DNA of 64,000 nucleotides. Source: Pseudoroseicyclus tamaricis (GTDB taxonomy: Bacteria > Pseudomonadota > Alphaproteobacteria > Rhodobacterales > Rhodobacteraceae). The notes below the pieces were generated by a model, which was given only the letters and a program-made list of their open reading frames with translations, did no database searches and was not told where the DNA came from. Each line of letters opens with the position of its first letter. Within the stretch, counting starts at the first letter, position 1. This document shows positions 7,710 to 19,226 of this stretch, in pieces. The translations under genes and the position numbers were made by a program. The stretch lies in contig NZ_JAAFYS010000001.1 in assembly GCF_012070395.1 (NCBI RefSeq), forward strand, positions 660,001 to 724,000, in the 5' to 3' direction.

Positions 7710-10664
7710 TTATCCTTCCAATCCGAGCGCGTCGTTCACGAGCGCCTGTTGTTGTGCCTTGTGCTGAGAGGCGAGGCCCGTCGCCGGCGAGGCGGCGGCG
7801 GCGCGGCCGACATAGCGCGGGCGGCCATGCTCGGCGCCGATGCGGCTCAGCACCCATTCGATATTGGGTTCGATGAAGCTCCAGGCGCCCTGGTTCTTGG
7901 GCTCCTCCTGGCACCAGATCATCTCCGCGCCCTTGAAGCGCTCCAGCTCCTTCACGGCCGAGATGGCGGGGAAGGGGTAGAACTGCTCGAAGCGCAGCAG
8001 GTAGACGTCGTCGATCCCGGCCTCGTCGCGCGCCTCGAGCAGGTCGTAATAGACCTTGCCGGAGCACATGACGACGCGGCGGATCTTCTCGTCCGCCACC
8101 AGCTTCGTCTCCGAATGGCCTTTCTCCGCATCGTCCCAGAGGACGCGGTGGAAGGAGGAGCCGGTGGTGAAGTCGGCCGCATCCGAGATCGCCATCTTGT
8201 GGCGAAGGAGCGACTTGGGCGTCATCAGGATCAGCGGCTTGCGGAACGTGCGGTGCAGCTGCCGGCGCAGGATGTGGAAGTAGTTGGCCGGCGTGGTGCA
8301 GTTGGCCACGATCCAGTTGTCGCCGCCGCACATGGTGAGGAAGCGCTCGAGCCGGGCGGAGGAGTGCTCCGGCCCCTGGCCCTCGTAGCCGTGGGGAAGC
8401 AGGCAGACGAGGCCCGACATCCGCAGCCACTTCGACTCGCCCGAGGAGACGAACTGGTCGAACATGATCTGCGCGCCGTTGGCGAAGTCGCCGAACTGCG
8501 CTTCCCAGAGCGTCAGCGCGTTGGGCTCGGCGAGGGAATAGCCGTACTCGAAGCCGAGCACCGCGTATTCCGACAGCATGGAGTCGATGGCCTCGTAGCG
8601 GCCCTGCCCCTCGCGGATGTTGTTGAGCGGGAAGTACCGCTCTTCCGTCTTCTGGTCGATGAAGGCGGAGTGGCGCTGGCTGAACGTGCCGCGGATGGAA
8701 TCCTGCCCCGACAGGCGCACCGGGTACCCCTCCAGCAGGAGGGAACCGAAGGCCATCGCCTCGGCCGTCGCCCAGTCGAAGTTCTCGCCGCTCTCGAACA
8801 TCTTGCCCTTGGCGTCGAGCAGGCGAGAGACGGTGCGGTGCAGCTGCCAGTCTTCGGGCGCCCGCGTCAGGGCGCGGCCGAGATCGGCCATCGTCTCTTC
8901 CGAGATGGCGGTGGTGCCGCGCTGGTACTGCTCCTCGTTCTCGCGATCGAGGTGCGACCAGCGGCCGTCCAGCCAGTCGGCCTTGTTGGGCTTGTAGGTC
9001 TTGCCGGCCTCGAACTCGTCCGAGAGCTTGGACTGGAAGGAGGCCTTCATGTCCTCGATCTCGCCCTCGGGGATCAGCCCGTCTTTCACCAGCCGGTCGG
9101 TGTAGAGCGTCAGCGTCGTCTTGTGCGTCTTGATGCGCTGGTACATCGCCGGGTTGGTGAACATGGGCTCATCGCCCTCGTTGTGACCGAACCTGCGGTA
9201 GCAGAAGATGTCGATGACGACGTCCTTGTGGAACTTCTGCCGGAACTCGGTGGCCACCTTGGCGGCATGCACCACGGCCTCCGGGTCATCGCCATTGACG
9301 TGGAAGATCGGCGCCTCGACCATCAGCGCGATGTCGGTCGGGTAGGGGCTCGACCGGCTGAAATGCGGCGCCGTGGTGAAGCCGATCTGGTTGTTCACGA
9401 CGATATGGATCGTCCCACCCGTGCGGTGGCCCTTGAGGCCGGAGAGGCCGAAGCACTCCGCCACCACGCCCTGGCCGGCGAAGGCCGCGTCGCCGTGCAG
9501 CAGCACGGTGAGCACCTGCGTGCGGTCGGCGTCGTTCAGCTGGTCCTGCTTGGCACGCGCCTTGCCGAGCACCACGGGGTTCACCGCCTCGAGGTGGCTG
9601 GGGTTCGCCGTGAGCGACAGGTGCACCTTGTTGCCGTCGAACTCCCGGTCGGCGCTGGCGCCGAGGTGGTACTTCACGTCGCCGGAGCCGTCGACGTCCT
9701 CCGGCTTGAAGGAGCCGCCCTGGAACTCGTTGAAGATGGCCCGGTAGGGCTTCTGCATGACGTTGGCGAGCACCGAGAGGCGGCCGCGGTGCGGCATGCC
9801 GAAGACGATCTCCTTCACGCCGAGGTTGCCGCCCCGCTTGATGATCTGCTCCATCGCGGGGATCAGGCTCTCGCCGCCGTCGAGGCCGAAGCGCTTGGTG
9901 CCCGTGTACTTCACGTGCAGGAACTTCTCGAAGCCCTCGGCCTCCACCAGCTTGTTGAGGATCGCCTTGCGCCCCTCCTGGGTGAAGGCGATCTCCTTGC
10001 CGAGGCCCTCGATCCGCTCCTTCAGCCAGCCGGCTTCCTCGGGGTTCGAGATGTGCATGTATTGCAGCGCGAAGGTGCCGCAGTAGGTGCGGCGGACGAG
10101 GGCGAGGATCTCGTTCATCGTCGCGACTTCGAGGCCGAGGACGTTGTCGATGAAGATCGGCCTGTCCATGTCGGCATCGGTGAAGCCGTAGCTCTTGGGA
10201 TCGAGCTCGTGATGCGTGTTGTCGCCGCGCATCCCCAGCGGGTCGAGATCGGCGACGAGGTGGCCGCGGATCCGGTAGGCGCGGATGAGCATGAGCGCGC
10301 GGAGGCTGTCGAGCACCGCGGCCCGCACCTGCGCCTCGTCGAGCGTGATGCCCTTCTCCGTCGCCTTCTCCTTGATCTTCTTGCCCGCCGCCTCGGCCTC
10401 CGCCGGCCACTGGCCGTCGAGCGCCGCCGTCAGCTCGCCCCCGGCGCTGACCGGCCAGTCGGCGCGCAGCCAGCTCGGGCCCGCCGCGGCGGCCCGCGCT
10501 TCCGGCCCCGTGTCGCCGAGGCTCTTGAAGAAGGCCCGCCAGCTTTCGTCCACCGCGTTGGGGTTTTCCGCGTAGCGGGCGTGGAGATGCTCCACGTAAT
10601 CGGCGTTCGCCCCCTGCAGGAAGGAGGAGGCATGGAAGACGTCGTTGGGGCTCTGGTCGGTCAT
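7710..10664 (-). CDS. sucA: 2-oxoglutarate dehydrogenase E1 component
   Basis: 984 residues, the normal length for the thiamine diphosphate-dependent E1 that decarboxylates 2-oxoglutarate. Visible landmarks are the E1-specific N-terminal helix ([16 protein letters not shown]), the [16 protein letters not shown] segment, the ThDP-domain [26 protein letters not shown], and the C-terminal [20 protein letters not shown] and [11 protein letters not shown]. It is followed after 4 nt by sucB. Confidence 0.97.
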   Translation of the reverse strand: MTDQSPNDVFHASSFLQGANADYVEHLHARYAENPNAVDESWRAFFKSLGDTGPEARAAAAGPSWLRADWPVSAGGELTAALDGQWPAEAEAAGKKIKEKATEKGITLDEAQVRAAVLDSLRALMLIRAYRIRGHLVADLDPLGMRGDNTHHELDPKSYGFTDADMDRPIFIDNVLGLEVATMNEILALVRRTYCGTFALQYMHISNPEEAGWLKERIEGLGKEIAFTQEGRKAILNKLVEAEGFEKFLHVKYTGTKRFGLDGGESLIPAMEQIIKRGGNLGVKEIVFGMPHRGRLSVLANVMQKPYRAIFNEFQGGSFKPEDVDGSGDVKYHLGASADREFDGNKVHLSLTANPSHLEAVNPVVLGKARAKQDQLNDADRTQVLTVLLHGDAAFAGQGVVAECFGLSGLKGHRTGGTIHIVVNNQIGFTTAPHFSRSSPYPTDIALMVEAPIFHVNGDDPEAVVHAAKVATEFRQKFHKDVVIDIFCYRRFGHNEGDEPMFTNPAMYQRIKTHKTTLTLYTDRLVKDGLIPEGEIEDMKASFQSKLSDEFEAGKTYKPNKADWLDGRWSHLDRENEEQYQRGTTAISEETMADLGRALTRAPEDWQLHRTVSRLLDAKGKMFESGENFDWATAEAMAFGSLLLEGYPVRLSGQDSIRGTFSQRHSAFIDQKTEERYFPLNNIREGQGRYEAIDSMLSEYAVLGFEYGYSLAEPNALTLWEAQFGDFANGAQIMFDQFVSSGESKWLRMSGLVCLLPHGYEGQGPEHSSARLERFLTMCGGDNWIVANCTTPANYFHILRRQLHRTFRKPLILMTPKSLLRHKMAISDAADFTTGSSFHRVLWDDAEKGHSETKLVADEKIRRVVMCSGKVYYDLLEARDEAGIDDVYLLRFEQFYPFPAISAVKELERFKGAEMIWCQEEPKNQGAWSFIEPNIEWVLSRIGAEHGRPRYVGRAAAASPATGLASQHKAQQQALVNDALGLEG

Positions 10665-10815
10665 CTGAAGGACCTTTCGGGTTCGCAGGGGGCGGGCTGG
10701 GCGGCCCGGTCAGGGGTAGGATATAGCTCTTTATGCGACGTCTCCGGAGGGGCGGCGGTCACGTCCGGGCGAGGCGCCAGCGCCCCGGCCGCGGTGATAT
10801 GCCGCCCCGCCGCCA

Positions 10816-11703
10816 TCAGCCGAGCTCGATGGCCTTCAGCACGGCTTCGCCGAGCTGGGCGGGGCTGTCGGCGACGACGATGCCCGCGGATTTCATCGCT
10901 TCGATCTTGCTTTCGGCATCGCCCTTGCCGCCGGAGACGATGGCGCCGGCATGGCCCATGCGCCGGCCCGGAGGGGCGGTGCGCCCGGCGATGAAGCCGG
11001 CGGTGGGCTTCCAGCGGCCCTTCTTCTTCTGCTCGGCGAGGAACTCGGCGGCCTCTTCCTCGGCGGAGCCGCCGATCTCGCCGATCATGATGATCGACTG
11101 CGTCTCCGGATCGTTGAGGAACATGTCGAGCACGTCGATATGCTCCGTCCCCTTGATCGGGTCACCGCCGATGCCGACGGCGGTGGACTGGCCGAGGCCG
11201 CTGTCGGAGGTCTGCTTGACCGCCTCGTAGGTCAGCGTGCCGGAGCGGGAGACGACGCCGACGGAGCCGCGCTTGTGGATGTGGCCGGGCATGATGCCGA
11301 TCTTGCAGGCGTCGGGGGTGATCACGCCCGGGCAGTTCGGCCCGATGAGCCGGGTCTTGCTGCCTTCCAGCGCCCGCTTGACGGCCATCATGTCGAGCAC
11401 CGGGATGCCTTCCGTGATGCAGACGACCAGCGGGATCTCGGCATCCACCGCCTCGAGGATCGAGTCGGCGGCAAACGGCGGCGGCACGTAGATGACGGAG
11501 GCATTGGCGCCCGTCTTGGCGACCGCCTCGTGGACGGAGTTGAAGACCGGCAGGCCCAGATGATCCTGCCCGCCTTTGCCGGGCGTCACGCCGCCGACCA
11601 TCTTCGTGCCATAGGCGATGGCCTGCTCCGAGTGGAACGTGCCCTGGCTGCCGGTGAAGCCCTGGCAGATCACCTTGGTGTTTTCGTCAATCAGTACGGC
11701 CAT
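10816..11703 (-). CDS. sucD: Succinyl-CoA synthetase alpha subunit
   Basis: 295 residues beginning [20 protein letters not shown] at ATG 11703; longer frames upstream are spurious. The CoA-binding Rossmann fold is N-terminal, NCPGVITP is mid-protein, and the phosphohistidine loop [17 protein letters not shown] is near the C-terminus. It pairs with SucC to make succinate and ATP/GTP. Unusually, it is separated from sucC by two unrelated genes, then followed by sucA after about 150 bp. Confidence 0.96.
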   Translation of the reverse strand: MAVLIDENTKVICQGFTGSQGTFHSEQAIAYGTKMVGGVTPGKGGQDHLGLPVFNSVHEAVAKTGANASVIYVPPPFAADSILEAVDAEIPLVVCITEGIPVLDMMAVKRALEGSKTRLIGPNCPGVITPDACKIGIMPGHIHKRGSVGVVSRSGTLTYEAVKQTSDSGLGQSTAVGIGGDPIKGTEHIDVLDMFLNDPETQSIIMIGEIGGSAEEEAAEFLAEQKKKGRWKPTAGFIAGRTAPPGRRMGHAGAIVSGGKGDAESKIEAMKSAGIVVADSPAQLGEAVLKAIELG

Positions 11704-11795
11704 GGGGGAGGATCTCCGTTGGGCGATGTGTCTGTTGCGCGCCGTGTGGCGCGGGGCGGGCCGGGCGGGGAGGTGCCCGGAACAAGAGGTGGTGG

Positions 11796-13073
11796 TCAGG
11801 ACGCATGGGCAGGCCTGCGCAGGGATTTCAGCCGGCGGATGATCCGCCGGGGCAGGGACGGGCGGCGCCGCGGCTCCGGGGCCGGCTCCGGCTCCGGCTC
11901 CGGTGCTGGCTGCTCTTCCGGCGGCGCGGCAACCATGGGCGGCTCCATCGGGGCGGGCTCCGGCGCCGCTTCGGGCTGGGGCTCGGGTTCTGCCGGCTCC
12001 GGCGGCGGCTCGGGCTTGCGCAGCAGCGTCTTGGAGCTCGGCTTGAGCGGCCCGTCGCTGAAGGCCTCGGCCAGCGCGACGGCGAGCTCCGTCATCTCCT
12101 CGACCGTGGCGGGCGTGCCCTCCCTCGGGGGAACGCGTCGGCGGGGGAAGAGCATCTCCCGCTCGGGGAAGAACTCCTGGCAGAGCATGGCGTTGCCATG
12201 GGCGTTCACCTGGCGGACGCGCTTCCAGTCCTCCTGGTTGAGCTGAAGCCGCCGCTTGCCGGCCGACCATGCACCGAGGAAGTCGACGAGCTCGAACGTG
12301 CGCTGGCTGATCCGCTCCTCGCCCCTGGCGGCGCGCGCGGCATTGTGGGCGCGCAGGAACTCCGCCGCGGCGGGGCAGAAGCTCTCGTTCATCCGCTTGG
12401 GCACGATGTAGGGCGCCGGGTCCACCCCGATCTGGGCGGCGAAATCGGTGACGAGATCGCCGCCGACCATCGCGTCGGGTTCCAGCAGGCGCACGTTCAG
12501 GCGCTCCTTGCCGACGGCCTCCATCCAGTCCCGCACGATGCGCCAGTAATTGCGCACCGGCTGCTCCTCGATGGATTCGGACAGTGTCGCCGTCATGCCG
12601 AAGCGCAGCCGCTGGGAGTAGCGGGAGACCACAAAATCCTCCTGCCGGCGGATGTAGATGATGTAGCTCACCTCGTCGAAGTGCCGCTTGAGGAAGGCAT
12701 CCATCGCCCCGGCCAGCTCCGGGCTGGAGCGCATGCCGCCGATGTGCTCGCTGGAAATGACGACCGTCTCGGGCCGCTCCTCAGCCAGCCATGTGCCCAA
12801 CGCGGTGCTGAAGCGCTCCACGAAGGCGGCCTGGGCCTCGACGTCCGGCACGTCGTAGACGCGCTGGATGACATCGTCGGGGATCGGCTTGCCGATGCCG
12901 GAGAAGGCGGCGAGGGCGTATTCGATCTGGCTGTAGCGGAGGGGCAGATCCTCCATCGGCACACGGCCGTAGGTGATGCCGGCGCCTTTCAGCGCCTCGG
13001 CATTCTCCATCATCCACGCCTGGATGGAGGTCGTGCCGGTCTTCGGCATCCCGATATGGACGATGGCCCTCAT
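11796..13073 (-). CDS. Sulfotransferase-like P-loop protein with Pro/Glu-rich tail
   Basis: 425 residues. The N-terminal [15 protein letters not shown] is the 5'-phosphosulfate-binding loop seen in PAPS-dependent sulfotransferases, and EHIGGMR plus a [18 protein letters not shown] segment fits the second phosphosulfate-binding region. From about 340 to 405 the chain is almost wholly Pro, Glu and Ala (PEPEPAPEP type), ending in a very basic [19 protein letters not shown]. The start codon overlaps the preceding stop (ATGA). It lies between sucC and sucD although it has no known TCA role; the substrate is unknown. The basic end could contact membrane or nucleic acid (inference). Confidence 0.72.
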   Translation of the reverse strand: MRAIVHIGMPKTGTTSIQAWMMENAEALKGAGITYGRVPMEDLPLRYSQIEYALAAFSGIGKPIPDDVIQRVYDVPDVEAQAAFVERFSTALGTWLAEERPETVVISSEHIGGMRSSPELAGAMDAFLKRHFDEVSYIIYIRRQEDFVVSRYSQRLRFGMTATLSESIEEQPVRNYWRIVRDWMEAVGKERLNVRLLEPDAMVGGDLVTDFAAQIGVDPAPYIVPKRMNESFCPAAAEFLRAHNAARAARGEERISQRTFELVDFLGAWSAGKRRLQLNQEDWKRVRQVNAHGNAMLCQEFFPEREMLFPRRRVPPREGTPATVEEMTELAVALAEAFSDGPLKPSSKTLLRKPEPPPEPAEPEPQPEAAPEPAPMEPPMVAAPPEEQPAPEPEPEPAPEPRRRPSLPRRIIRRLKSLRRPAHAS

Positions 13074-13561
13074 TGTCCGCCCCCGATGACCAGCGCGCGC
13101 AGGTAACTGCGGCCGTTCGTCTCCTCGTCGATCAGCTCGGCATAGACCTCACCGCCCGCCGCCGTGGCGGCCAAGAGCGCGAGGGCGGAGCGCGGGTGCT
13201 CCGCCGTGCCCATGACGAGCGAACAGCCGGGACGGCCGCGCACGTCGACCAGTTTCACGGTCAGATCGAGGCTCTGGTGATACCAGATGCCATCCGCCGG
13301 CTGGTAGACGAAGGGCCCGTCGGAGAGCAGTACCTCGGCGACGCGGAAGTCAGGCTGCGTCTCGACGCAGATGGTGTTGAAGAGACCCACCGTCTCCACC
13401 GCTCCGGCCGGCGCCAGCGCCGCCCGCGCATCCTCTCCCGCCGCGAGGGCGGGGGAGGCGGCGAGCGCGGCCATAAGCGCGACCGCAAGGCTCGTCTGCC
13501 CGCCGGGGAGGCGTCTGCCCTCCCGGCGCCCCTGCGGCCCGGTCTGCCCTTCGCGTCGCAT
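13070..13561 (-). CDS. Hypothetical secreted protein between sucC and sucD
   Basis: 163 residues. After a basic N-terminus a hydrophobic stretch ([19 protein letters not shown], about 24-42) looks like a Sec signal peptide with an AXA site. The mature part has two cysteines ([12 protein letters not shown] and RPGCSLVMG) that could form a disulfide. No known domain is recognised. It starts 11 nt downstream of the sucC stop and overlaps the sulfotransferase gene by ATGA, so the two are translationally coupled. Confidence 0.7.
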   Translation of the reverse strand: MRREGQTGPQGRREGRRLPGGQTSLAVALMAALAASPALAAGEDARAALAPAGAVETVGLFNTICVETQPDFRVAEVLLSDGPFVYQPADGIWYHQSLDLTVKLVDVRGRPGCSLVMGTAEHPRSALALLAATAAGGEVYAELIDEETNGRSYLRALVIGGGQ

Positions 13562-13571
13562 TGCAGGTCCT

Positions 13572-14765
13572 TTAGCCCTTCACGGCCTTGACAATCTTCT
13601 CCGCACCGTCCTTCAGGTCGTCGGCGGCGATGACGTTGAGGCCGGAGTTGGCGATGATCTCCTTGCCCTTCTCGACGTTGGTGCCCTCGAGGCGGACGAC
13701 GAGCGGCACTTCGAGGCCCACTTCCTTCACCGCGGCGATCACGCCTTCGGCGATGACGTCGCAGCGCATGATGCCGCCGAAGATGTTGACGAGGATGCCC
13801 TTCACGTTCTTGTCGGAGGTGATGATCTTGAAGGCTTCCGTCACCTTCTCCTTCGTGGCGCCGCCGCCGACATCGAGGAAGTTCGCGGGCTCGGCGCCGT
13901 AGAGCTTGATGATGTCCATCGTCGCCATGGCGAGGCCGGCGCCGTTGACCATGCAGCCTATCTCACCGTCGAGCGCGATGTAGTTCAGGTCGAACTTCGA
14001 CGCAGCCAGCTCCTTGGGGTCCTCCTCCGTCTCGTCGCGGAGGGCGAGGATGTCGGCGTGGCGGTAGAGCGCGTTGCCGTCGAAGCCCATCTTGGCGTCG
14101 AGGCACTTCAGCTCGCCCTTGTCCGTGACGATCAGCGGGTTGATCTCCAGCATCTCCATGTCCTTCTCGCGGAAGAGACGGTAGAGCTGGCCCATCAGCT
14201 GCACGCATTGCTTGACCTGCGGGCCGGTGAGCCCGAGCGCATAGGCGATGCGGCGGCCGTGGAAGGGCTGGTAGCCCGTGGCCGGGTCGACGGAGAAGGA
14301 GAGGATCTTCTCGGGCGTCGATTCCGCGACCTCCTCGATGTCCATCCCGCCCTCGGTGGAGGCGACGAAGGAGATGCGGGAGGTGCCGCGATCGACGAGC
14401 AGGGCGAGGTAGAGCTCGCTCTCGATGCCCGAGCCGTCCTCGATGTAGATGCGGTTCACCTGCTTGCCGGCCGGGCCGGTCTGCTTGGTGACGAGAGTGC
14501 GGCCCAGCATGCGCTTGGCCTCCTCGGCGGCTTCCTCGACCGACTTGGCGAGGCGGACGCCGCCCTTCTCGCCGGCATCGGCCTCCTTGAAGGAGCCCTT
14601 GCCGCGGCCGCCGGCGTGGATCTGCGCCTTGACGACCCAGAGCGGCCCGTCGAGCTCGCCCGCGGCCGTCTTCGCCTCTTCGGCGCGCGTGACGGCGCGC
14701 CCTTCCGAGACGGGGGCGCCATAGGAGCGCAGGAGCGCCTTGGCCTGGTATTCGTGAATGTTCAT
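13572..14765 (-). CDS. sucC: Succinyl-CoA synthetase beta subunit
   Basis: 397 residues starting [20 protein letters not shown] at ATG 14765, the exact family start and length. The ATP-grasp domain includes [15 protein letters not shown], and [20 protein letters not shown] carries metal-binding residues. The C-terminal domain has [19 protein letters not shown] and [16 protein letters not shown]. It is the first gene of the minus-strand TCA operon. Its upstream region holds paired TGTGATCACA operators also present before sdhC. Confidence 0.97.
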   Translation of the reverse strand: MNIHEYQAKALLRSYGAPVSEGRAVTRAEEAKTAAGELDGPLWVVKAQIHAGGRGKGSFKEADAGEKGGVRLAKSVEEAAEEAKRMLGRTLVTKQTGPAGKQVNRIYIEDGSGIESELYLALLVDRGTSRISFVASTEGGMDIEEVAESTPEKILSFSVDPATGYQPFHGRRIAYALGLTGPQVKQCVQLMGQLYRLFREKDMEMLEINPLIVTDKGELKCLDAKMGFDGNALYRHADILALRDETEEDPKELAASKFDLNYIALDGEIGCMVNGAGLAMATMDIIKLYGAEPANFLDVGGGATKEKVTEAFKIITSDKNVKGILVNIFGGIMRCDVIAEGVIAAVKEVGLEVPLVVRLEGTNVEKGKEIIANSGLNVIAADDLKDGAEKIVKAVKG

Positions 14766-14860
14766 GGGGCTGGTCCCTCCTGCGCGCGAATGCCGGCACC
14801 CGCCGGCGACCCCGGCAGGCGGTTGGTGCCCCTCAAAGCACAACGGCCCTGCCAAAAGAA

Positions 14861-14873
14861 CCGCAAAGTGCGG
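14861..14873 (-). other. Small hairpin followed by T-rich run in the sucC leader
   Basis: On the minus strand CCGCA-CTT-TGCGG is followed by TTCTTTT, about 95 nt upstream of the sucC start. It could be a weak attenuator-like structure or just leader sequence. The 5-bp stem is too short for a firm call. Confidence 0.25.
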
Positions 14874-14896
14874 CTGTTTGCGCAAAACCCGACATA

Positions 14897-14927
14897 TGTG
14901 ATCACACGTTTCCGGCGTGTGATCACA
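14897..14927. promoter_or_regulatory. Tandem palindromic operator upstream of sucC
   Basis: Two perfect copies of TGTGATCACA lie at 14897-14906 and 14918-14927, with starts exactly 21 bp apart (two helical turns). The same pair with the same spacing lies upstream of sdhC at 21498-21528. The palindrome size and spacing fit a dimeric transcription factor binding twice on one DNA face. The regulator is not identifiable from the window. Confidence 0.65.
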
Positions 14928-15054
14928 AGTTCACGAAAGGTGAAGCGTGGCAGGCGGTTCGGCCGCGACTCGCCGGCCTGTCGCGGGGCCGGGGCGCTTG
15001 TGGCGGGGCAGGGCGGCGGCTAGGCTGCCCTAGTCGCTGCGAGCAGGAGGGAGC

Positions 15055-16179
15055 ATGGCAGGCGCCTATCGCTTTGTCATCCTCGACCCGCGCAAGGAGA
15101 AGCGGGCCTGGCTCGCGGCCCTGCTCGAACCGCTCGGCTCCTGCCGCTGGCTCGCCCCCGCGCCGATGTCCCCCCGCGCCTGGCCCGAGACGGAGGCGCG
15201 GGTGGAGGCGGCGCTGGCCGCCGCGATCCGCCAGCCGAAGGGCGCCGGTCGCGCCGCGAAGCGGCAGCTCCTGCGCTGGCAGTACAACGGCGCCCGCGCC
15301 CTCTTCGCCCGCGATCCGGAGGCCGTCGCCGTCTGCTGGAACGGCACCAACGGCACCCGCCGCGCCTTCTGCGACGGCGCCCGCGATGCCGGCGCCCGCG
15401 TGCTGCAGGCGGAGCTGGCGCCGCTGCCGGGGCGCCTCACGCTCGATCACCGCGGCATCAACGCCGGCAACTCGCTGCCCCGCGACATCGCCTTCTACCG
15501 CCGCTGGCTCTCCGACAGCGGCCGCGAGCCGGAGGCGTGGCGCGCCGTCGGCGCCGCCATCCGCCAGCGCGCCCCGGCGGCGCCCCCCGCCGCCGGCGAG
15601 GCGGCTCGGCCGATGACGGAGCCCTTCCTCTTCGTGCCCCTGCAGGTGCCCGGCGACAGCCAGCTGCGCATCTACGGCGGCGCCTTTCGCACCGTCGAGG
15701 CCTTCGTCTCGACGCTTGCCCGCGCCGCCACGTCCCTGCCGCCCGGCTGGCACCTGCGGCTGAAGGAGCATCCCTCCGGCCCCGCCGGCGTGGCGGAGAT
15801 TCTCCGCCGCTTCCACAAGGCGCCTGTGGTGCTGGACAATGCGACCGACACCTTCGCGCAGGTCGCGGCGAGCCGGGGCGTGGTGACGGTCAACAGCTCC
15901 GTCGGGCTGGAGGCGATGTGGTTCGACAAGCCCGTCGCTGCCTGCGGGGAGACCTTCTGGGCGCTGGAGGGCGTCGCCACCCCCGCCCCCGACGAGGCCG
16001 CCCTGCGCGGCCTCTTCTCCGCCCCCGAGCGGCTGACGTTCGAGCCGGCGGCCCGCGCCGCCTTCCTCGGCTACATCGACGCCGTCTACTACCCGCGCCG
16101 CCCCACGGCGGAGACGCCGCCGGGGCCGGAGGACCTCGCGAAGGTCAGGGCGCAGATCGACGCTGCGCGCTCAGTCTGA
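15055..16179 (+). CDS. Capsular polysaccharide biosynthesis protein (KpsS/KpsC-like)
   Basis: 374 residues. The C-terminal half resembles the capsule polysaccharide biosynthesis family (beta-Kdo transferase type): FLFVPLQVPGDSQLRIYGG, then WHLRLKEHPSG, then VAASRGVVTVNSSVGLEAMW at about residues 276-295, followed by GETFW. The ATG at 15055 follows AGGAGGGAGC. It is the only plus-strand gene in a minus-strand TCA block, divergent from sucC and overlapping the pepT 3' end by 9 bp. No other capsule gene is adjacent, so it may act with genes elsewhere. Confidence 0.72.
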   Translation: MAGAYRFVILDPRKEKRAWLAALLEPLGSCRWLAPAPMSPRAWPETEARVEAALAAAIRQPKGAGRAAKRQLLRWQYNGARALFARDPEAVAVCWNGTNGTRRAFCDGARDAGARVLQAELAPLPGRLTLDHRGINAGNSLPRDIAFYRRWLSDSGREPEAWRAVGAAIRQRAPAAPPAAGEAARPMTEPFLFVPLQVPGDSQLRIYGGAFRTVEAFVSTLARAATSLPPGWHLRLKEHPSGPAGVAEILRRFHKAPVVLDNATDTFAQVAASRGVVTVNSSVGLEAMWFDKPVAACGETFWALEGVATPAPDEAALRGLFSAPERLTFEPAARAAFLGYIDAVYYPRRPTAETPPGPEDLAKVRAQIDAARSV

Positions 16180-17406
16180 GGCCGCAGCCGCCCGGGCTGC
16201 GATGGCCAGCATCAGCTCCGTCGCGCGGCCCATGTCCTGGATCGAGATCCATTCGAGCGGGCCGTGGATGTTCTGCATCCCCGTGAAGAGGTTGGGGCAG
16301 GGCACGCCCATCTCCGTCAGGCGCGAGCCGTCGGTGCCGCCGCGGATGGCGGAGAACTCCGGCTCGATCCCGATGTCGCGCGCTGCGTCGGCGGCGAGGT
16401 CGACCGGGGTCATGTCCTCCTCCAGCCAGTAGCGCATGTTGCGGTACTGCGGCGTGATCTCGCAGGTGACGACTGCCCTCGGCTCCCCCGCCTGGATCGC
16501 GGCGCAGGCCTTGCGGAGGATCTCGCCCTTCTGCTCCAGCCCGTCGCGCTCGAAGTCGCGCAGGATGAAGCGGATGCGCACCTCGGCGGCATCGCCCTCG
16601 ATGTCGCCGGCCATGATGAAGCCCTGCTTGCCGTCGGTCCCCTCCGGCGTCATCTGCTGGGGTAGCGTCATCAGGAGCTTCGCGCCGAGCGTCAGCGCGT
16701 TGACCAGCTTGTCCTTCGACAGCCCGGGGTGGATGGAGACGCCGCGCAGCCGCACCGTGGCGGCATCGGCCGAGAAGGTCTCGTACTGGATCACCGGCGG
16801 CTGCTGGCCGTCGAAGGTATAGGCGAAATCGGCGCCTAGGTCCTTCGGCAGCTTCTCGTGCGCGCCGCGGCCGATCTCCTCATCCGGGGTGAAGGCGAGG
16901 CGCAGGCGCGGGCGGGGCGCGCCCGTCTCGATCAGGTGTCGCGCGGCGGCCATGACGATGGCGACGCCCGCCTTGTCGTCGGCCCCCAGCAGCGTCAGCC
17001 CCGAGGCGGTGACGATATCCTCCCCCACCTTCTCGGCGAGGTAGGGCGAGCTTTCCGGGCTGAGCACGAGGTCGGCGTCGTCGGGATAGGTGATCTCGCC
17101 GCCGTTGTAGCCTCGGATCACGCGGGGCTTCACGCCCTCGGCGCGGAACTGCGGCGCGGTGTCGACATGGGCGAGAAAGCCGATGGTCGGCCCCGGCGCC
17201 GTGCCGGGAATGGTGGCGAGGACGGTGCCGTAGTCCGTCAGCTCGATGTCCTCGGCGCCGATCTCCTTCAGCTCCTCGACGAGCAGGCGCGCCATGTCGA
17301 GCTGGATCTCGGTGGAGGGTTCGGAGGCACTGTCGACGTCGGACTGGCTGTCGATGGCGCAGTAGCGGACGAGCCGCTCCTCGAGTTCGGCGTTGAAGGA
17401 CGGCAT
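16171..17406 (-). CDS. pepT: Peptidase T (tripeptide aminopeptidase)
   Basis: 411 residues from ATG 17406 (MPSFNAELEERLVRYCAIDS), the usual family length. The M20 zinc-ligand motifs are in order: FLAHVDTAP, LGADDKAGVA, the catalytic FTPDEEIGRG, then the C-terminal IRGGTDGSRL and NLFTGMQNIHGPLEW. It removes N-terminal residues from tripeptides in the cytoplasm. It is convergent with the capsule-type gene. The mdh terminator lies between mdh and this gene, so it probably has its own promoter. Confidence 0.94.
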   Translation of the reverse strand: MPSFNAELEERLVRYCAIDSQSDVDSASEPSTEIQLDMARLLVEELKEIGAEDIELTDYGTVLATIPGTAPGPTIGFLAHVDTAPQFRAEGVKPRVIRGYNGGEITYPDDADLVLSPESSPYLAEKVGEDIVTASGLTLLGADDKAGVAIVMAAARHLIETGAPRPRLRLAFTPDEEIGRGAHEKLPKDLGADFAYTFDGQQPPVIQYETFSADAATVRLRGVSIHPGLSKDKLVNALTLGAKLLMTLPQQMTPEGTDGKQGFIMAGDIEGDAAEVRIRFILRDFERDGLEQKGEILRKACAAIQAGEPRAVVTCEITPQYRNMRYWLEEDMTPVDLAADAARDIGIEPEFSAIRGGTDGSRLTEMGVPCPNLFTGMQNIHGPLEWISIQDMGRATELMLAIAARAAAASD

Positions 17407-17470
17407 CGGGCGCTCCTCTGGCTGATGGTGGCCGAGAGGAAGCCGGATCACCGGGGGTGTCAACCGCATG

Positions 17471-17503
17471 AAAAAGCGCCCCGGCCGTGGGGCTCGGGGC
17501 GCT
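17471..17503 (-). terminator. Rho-independent terminator of mdh
   Basis: On the minus strand AGCGCCCCG pairs perfectly with CGGGGCGCT around an 11-nt loop and is followed by TTTTT. It begins 25 nt past the mdh stop. Confidence 0.88.
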
Positions 17504-17527
17504 TCGGGGTGGTCCGACAGAGGGCGA

Positions 17528-18508
<981 letters not shown>

Positions 18509-18693
18509 TTAGGCGTCCCGCGTTGCGTAGCGCCGTGCTCCCCCCCGCGCAAGAGAGGCGCGGGGTGGTAGCGTTAGCGGAAGAGGGGAGGACGGGTGGA
18601 TCGAGGGTGGAAACCCACCATTCGTGGACGTCGCTACGAGCCTGGCGTCGTGGCGCCCGGCTCGTAGCTGTGCCCCTGCCCGGACCGCGCCAA

Positions 18694-18842
18694 AGGCGCA
18701 GGGCGAGCGCCTGCCCGTCCCGGCGGGCTGGCGCTCTGGCTGGGCTTGGTGCCTCGCTCAGGGCGGGGAGGTAGTGGCACCATAAATCGCGCCGCTCAGC
18801 CATCGGAGCGCCACCCCACGTGCCGGCGCTCGCCCTGCGCCT
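18694..18842 (+). repeat. REPIN-like 150-bp element, copy A
   Basis: Ends AGGCGCAGGGCGAGCGCC and its reverse complement form terminal inverted repeats; the left end continues into a (GCCCG)TCC(CGGGC) hairpin. The centre holds a GGCACCATAAATCGCGCC variant of the conserved core. Related copies lie at 18964, 29637, 37885 and 44148. Confidence 0.8.
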
Positions 18843-18963
18843 GCAACCGGTGCGCGGTCGGGAGAGGGAAGGTGGGTTGGAAACCCACCCTACGGGGACA
18901 TCGCTACGAACCTGGCGTCGTGGCGCCCGGCCCGTAGCTGTGCCCCCGCCCGGACCGCGCCAA

Positions 18964-19115
18964 AGGCGCAGGGCGAGCGCCGGCCCGTCCCGGCGGGCTG
19001 GCGCTCTGGCTGAGCTTGGCGCCTCGCTCAGGGCAGGGAGGGGTTTGGCTGGCATAAAGCGCACCAGCGGGGCCGTTGAGGCGCCACCCCACGGGCCGGC
19101 GCTCGCCCTGCGCCT
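18964..19115 (+). repeat. REPIN-like 150-bp element, copy B
   Basis: Same terminal inverted repeats as copy A, with the central GGCATAAAGCGCACC core. It lies in the second tandem unit. Confidence 0.82.
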
Positions 19116-19226
19116 GCAACCGTTGCGCGCTGGGGAGAGGGGGAGGTGGGTTGGAAACCCACCCTACGAGGGCCCGTCCAGAGCCGGTCCTCTGCTCCGC
19201 GCGCGCCACAGCAGCCGTCCCCGCCC

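Larger units (their letters stand above)
18605..19168 (+). repeat. Two tandem ~270-bp intergenic repeat units with GGTGGGTTGGAAACCCACC hairpins
   Basis: The segment TCGCTACGA(G/A)CCTGGCGTCG occurs at 18631 and 18901, exactly 270 bp apart, and flanking sequence matches throughout. The palindrome GGTGGGTTGGAAACCCACC followed by CTACG bounds the units: degenerate at 18605, full at 18871 and 19145. Each unit also contains one REPIN-like core (18694-18842 and 18964-19115). This fills the gene-free gap between mdh and the small secreted protein; no ORF here is credible. Confidence 0.85.

Noticed and set aside
7071-10994. 1307-residue plus-strand open frame antisense to sucB and sucA
   Set aside because: It is a mirror of GC-rich codon bias opposite two certain genes; its translation is His/Asp/Val-rich, low in complexity and without motifs.
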